Shown here in pieces: positions 25,532 through 28,696 of a DNA stretch of 28,696 bases. The stretch lies in NCBI GenBank assembly GCA_040182905.1, contig JARQWU010000121.1:1-28696 (forward strand), read 5' to 3'. A program made the translations under genes and the position numbers. The stretch's first letter is position 1; every line of letters starts with the position of its first letter. Source of the DNA: Barthelona sp. PAP020. Taxonomy: Eukaryota; Metamonada: BaSk clade. Under the pieces are notes generated by a model. That model worked only from the letters and a program-made list of their open reading frames with translations. It was not told the origin of the DNA and did no database searches.

Positions 25532-25883
25532 ATTATTATCATACAAAATATAAACACTTTTAATCTTCCCTTTTGTTTTTTGTTTAAATTTTATAAATGG
25601 TTGAAAGAATTGAAAAACAGATAATGAAAAAAACCTTATCCTGAAGATTATTTAAAATTATTAATAATTCTGCAGGTGAAAACGGAGAAATCAAGAAAAA
25701 AAAAAAAAAACTGAAAAAAATTGATCAAAAAGGTCAAAAAAATACTATTAAGAACTGAAAAAGGCTCAATTCTTTTGAATAAAAAATAGATGATTGAAAA
25801 AAGTCCTGTTGAAAAAAGAGTGAAGGAAAAATGAAGAACCATCACATCACAATATTTTAGTTTATTTATATATGATTTGAAGA
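25532..25883. other. Spacer, 352 bp
   Basis: Very A-rich on the plus strand with several A runs (for example 25697-25709). It carries the 3' end of the 503-aa gene and the AMPD promoter. TTTGAA at 25876-25881 sits 2 nt before the AMPD ATG, and the 2-codon ORF ATG-ATT-TGA (25872-25880) precedes it. Nothing else was recognised. Open frames on the opposite strand are products of the A runs. Confidence 0.65.
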
Positions 25884-28033
25884 ATGACAGTTTTATCCTC
25901 AAAAGAATATTTTACGAACACAATGACCAGTTTAACTGAAGAAGAAATTGAGTGCTGTGAATTAATCAATTTTTTATTGGAATGTAGAGAGAAATTATTC
26001 TTTGATACCAGTAAAAACTATTCTTATAATTATCGAGAGTCAAAACCTCCATTAGATTGTTCTTTAGTCGATAGCAATTGTAAGAAATATCTAAATTTAT
26101 CCGATAAATTTTCCTACAGATTTGCAGTTGATGGATTTTATGTGGTTTTTGATGAAGATAATTTAATTCCTCATAAGTTACCTGCTGATATGAAAACATT
26201 TTACAAAGTTTTTCATTTTGGACAACGCTTAATGAACAATGGAGCAATGAATTCTTTTTGCAAAGGACGTTTAAATCTTTTAGAATCGAGGTTCTCTTTG
26301 TACAAATTACACGCTTTTGAAGAAGAAAGATCGGAACAGAAGAGGGAAAGTCATCGAGATTTTTACAATGTTAGAAAGGTGGACAATCATATACATGCCG
26401 CTGCTGCGATGAATCAAAAGGAGTTATTAAGGTTCATTAAAAAAAAATTTATCGATGAGCCTAATGAAGTAGTTTTAATTGAAGATGGAAAAGAGATCAC
26501 TTTGACTGAAGTTTTCGAAAATTTGAACATTGTTCTATATGACCTTTCTCTGGACACTTTGGATGTACATGCTGATCGTGGTATTTTTCATCGTTTCGAT
26601 CGTTTTAATCATAAATACAATCCTTTTGGAAATCCTACATTGCGTAAAATCTTTTTAAAGACCAATAATGACATTGGTGGAAGATATTTTGCTGAAATTC
26701 TCAAGCAGATAATAAAACGTCATGAACATGAAAAATATCCTCATGCTGAACTCCGTTTAAGTATATATGGTAGATCTCCTAACGAATGGTATGAGTTGGC
26801 AGATTGGTTTGTCGCTAATGACATGACATCTACAAATATTCGTTGGATAATTCAAATCCCCAGATTATATCAGCTTACTAAGCGATCAAAAAGAATTGAA
26901 ACTTTTGCAGAAATGATGCAAAATGTGTTTTCTCCTTTGTTTGACAATGCAATTAATCCCCATAAGCATCCAAATCTTACTTTCTTTTTAGAGCATATTG
27001 TTGCATTTGATTCAGTTGATGATGAATCAAAATATGAGAAACAGCATTTTTCCCTGTTTCCTCTTGCTTATTTATGGAATATTGATGCAGATCCACCATA
27101 TTCTTACTATTCGTATCACATGTATGCTAACATTTTCACCTTGAATGAGATTAGAGGAATAAACAATATGCACCCCTTATTATATAGACCTCATGCAGGT
27201 GAAGCGGGTAATCTCGATCATCTAATGACCACATTTTTGACATCTCATGGTATTCAACATGGTATTAATCTCAAAAAATCTCCTTTCTTGACATATCTTT
27301 ACTATTTAGAACAGTTACCTATGTCTATCAGTCCTTTATCCAACAATGCTTTATTTGTCAAATATAGCCAGAATCCTTTACCTGATTTCTTCAATATTGG
27401 ACTCAATTGTTCCTTATCAACGGATGATCCTTTGCAATTTCATTTCACACACGAACCTTTGATGGAGGAGTATTCTATTTGTGCACAAATGTGGAAATTT
27501 ACTGGATGTGACCTATGTGAATTGGCAATGAGATCTTGTTTAATGTCTGGGTTTGATCATGAAACAAAGAAAGAGTTTTTAGGTAAAGACTATTCCAATC
27601 CCAACAAAACACAAGTCAATTGGTTGAAGAAAACCAATGTGCCTGATTGTCGAATTCGATATAGGGAAGATCAGTTGAAGGAAGAAATTAGTTTGATTAA
27701 AAAGCAAGCAATTCCATTCCACACTGCTTTGAAAGATCATTTCTTTGACAATGATACAATTGATCTTCATGATTTAGACACGCATCAAGAGTTGTACAAC
27801 TCTTTCCAACCTGATGCCAGCTGGTTTTTGACTATTGATGACATGGTAAAGAAGTTGTCTTTCAACCCCAAGAAACAGATGGCCCGTTTGATTTCAAATA
27901 CTCGTAGAAATTCCATTATGGAATACGATGAGTCTCCCTCACTTGCAACACATGTTGCACATACTCATAATCATTCTGCAATTGATTTGAACAATGTGGA
28001 TACATTTGATGACAATTTTCTTGACAAATTCTA
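25884..28033 (+). CDS. AMPD: AMP deaminase (C-terminus lost in assembly gap)
   Basis: At least 716 residues. The catalytic half is textbook AMP deaminase: FYNVRKVDNHIHAAAAMNQ with metal ligands His169 and His171, LRLSIYGRSPNEWYELADW, FLEHIVAFDSVDDESK, RPHAGEAGN (His437, Glu440), MSPLSNNALF and SLSTDDPLQFHFTHEPLMEE (Asp514-Asp515). It deaminates AMP to IMP in the cytosolic purine cycle. About 160 residues precede the catalytic block, short compared with animal isoforms. After about residue 605 a 110-residue extension with a His-rich patch (THVAHTHNHS) has no obvious counterpart. The last visible codon after Phe716 is TAN, either a stop (TAA/TAG) or Tyr, so the true end is at the gap edge or inside it. 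An in-frame Met14 (25923) is an alternative start. Confidence 0.95.
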
Positions 28034-28167
28034 NNNNNNNNNNNNNNNNNNNNNNNNNNNNNNNNNNNNNNNNNNNNNNNNNNNNNNNNNNNNNNNNNNN
28101 NNNNNNNNNNNNNNNNNNNNNNNNNNNNNNNNNNNNNNNNNNNNNNNNNNNNNNNNNNNNNNNNNNN
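28034..28167. other. Assembly gap (134 N)
   Basis: A run of N. It starts within the codon after the last visible AMPD residue and is followed by a T-rich tract. The stated length may be an estimate, so reading frames must not be carried across it. Confidence 0.99.
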
Positions 28168-28607
28168 TTCTTTTTTTTTTCCGCATTTTTGCGGTCTACT
28201 GCTGGTAGAGCTTTTGAATTCTTAATATTAGGTTCAAAGATTTGTCTTTCCCTATTTTCAAATTATCTCCAACTCCAGGTTCAAACAAAAACGACCAGTA
28301 TAACAAATAAGAAAAGAATGAAGATGTATGTTGGTAGAGGGTCCAGTTAAACAAGTTCCAAAGAAATTTCCAAAACCACATAGTTTTAGACAACATGGTT
28401 TTAGACTCCGAAAGCTACTATCAAGTAATTTCCACAATGCCTATTTTTTCACTTTCTAATGTATTAGAGTCATTTCGAAAAAGGGTTTGGAGTGAATTCC
28501 ACAAACAAAACAAAAACAAAAGAATTTTGATTCAATTTACCGAAGTCACTGATAAAAGAGCTCAGTAACCAGAAATCAACAAAATGACCCCAACATTTAA
28601 TTTATGA
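28168..28607. other. Spacer after the gap, 440 bp
   Basis: It begins with a T-rich tract and a perfect hairpin CCGCA-TTTT-TGCGG (28181-28194). A 30-codon open stretch (28218-28307, ending in TAA) closes with LSPTPGSNKNDQYNK, which looks protein-like. It could be the tail of AMPD or another gene if the gap hides a join, but this cannot be tested here. The rest is AT-rich and no gene was recognised. Confidence 0.5.
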
Positions 28608-28696
28608 TCATTCCATTAAATGTTTGATTTCTTCAAAAGTTTCTACTTCTTCAAACTTCCTTTCATCAGAATCCAAAGGAACAATACGAGGTTCTT
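28608..28696 (-). CDS. C-terminal end of an unidentified gene (truncated by window edge)
   Basis: 28 codons plus stop (TGA at 28608-28610) are open to the right edge. The tail EPRIVPLDSDERKFEEVETF is followed by EEIKHLME. It is charged and helical, with codon use like the neighbours. It is too short to assign a family. It is convergent with AMPD. Confidence 0.6.
   Translation of the reverse strand, partial: EPRIVPLDSDERKFEEVETFEEIKHLME

Noticed and set aside
25648-25902. 84-codon minus-strand ORF in the spacer before AMPD
   Set aside because: It is the complement of A-rich spacer sequence, giving Phe/Leu/Ile-rich translation, and it overlaps the AMPD start.
27994-28350. Open frame passing through the run of N
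   Set aside because: It depends on unknown bases and on an uncertain gap length.
28196-28396. 66-codon minus-strand ORF after the gap
   Set aside because: Trp/Phe/Leu-rich translation without family features, in an AT-rich spacer.

Overview
This is a eukaryotic nuclear contig fragment. It is AT-rich, has long intronless genes on both strands, short spacers with long A or T runs, and one assembly gap (N, 28034-28167). Gene content is typically eukaryotic: poly(A)-binding protein, ZMAT2/Snu23 splicing factor, DCAF7/TTG1 WD40 protein, TPR-phosphatase PP5, AMP deaminase and pecanex. No introns are visible, although a tri-snRNP protein is encoded. Intron-poor, AT-rich, compact organisation fits a parabasalid such as a tritrichomonad. 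That is inference, because no rRNA or species-diagnostic marker is present.

Layout: 1-407 (-) is the start of a WD40 protein. 408-1200 is a long spacer with a GC-richer, foldable and partly open island. 1201-3993 (-) is a compact pecanex. 4101-7340 (+) is an unrecognised 1079-aa acidic, helix-rich protein. 7642-9228 (+) is poly(A)-binding protein. 9527-11788 (-) is a parallel beta-helix protein. 12011-12589 (-) is ZMAT2/Snu23. 12689-16879 (+) is an unrecognised 1396-aa solenoid with low-complexity repeats. 17132-18151 (-) is DCAF7-like. 18247-19827 (+) is an LRR protein with an NG-rich beta region. 19828-20544 is a long spacer with a probable coding relic. 20545-22464 (+) is an unrecognised helical protein. 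22535-23911 (-) is PP5. 24020-25531 (+) is a possible Mediator subunit 17. 25884-28033 (+) is AMP deaminase running into the gap. 28608-28696 (-) is the tail of another gene.

The genes do not form a pathway. They are a housekeeping set touching RNA metabolism (poly(A)-binding protein, ZMAT2, possible MED17), signalling and scaffolding (PP5, DCAF7, LRR), purine metabolism (AMPD) and membranes (pecanex). The most notable signals are in the spacers. All four divergent gene pairs have start codons separated by only 95-108 bp. A TTTGAA hexamer lies within 16 nt of six start codons. Several start codons are abutted or overlapped by 2- to 5-codon upstream ORFs. A perfect 21-bp palindrome carries ATG on both strands. 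No mobile element, CRISPR array, tRNA or rRNA gene was recognised.
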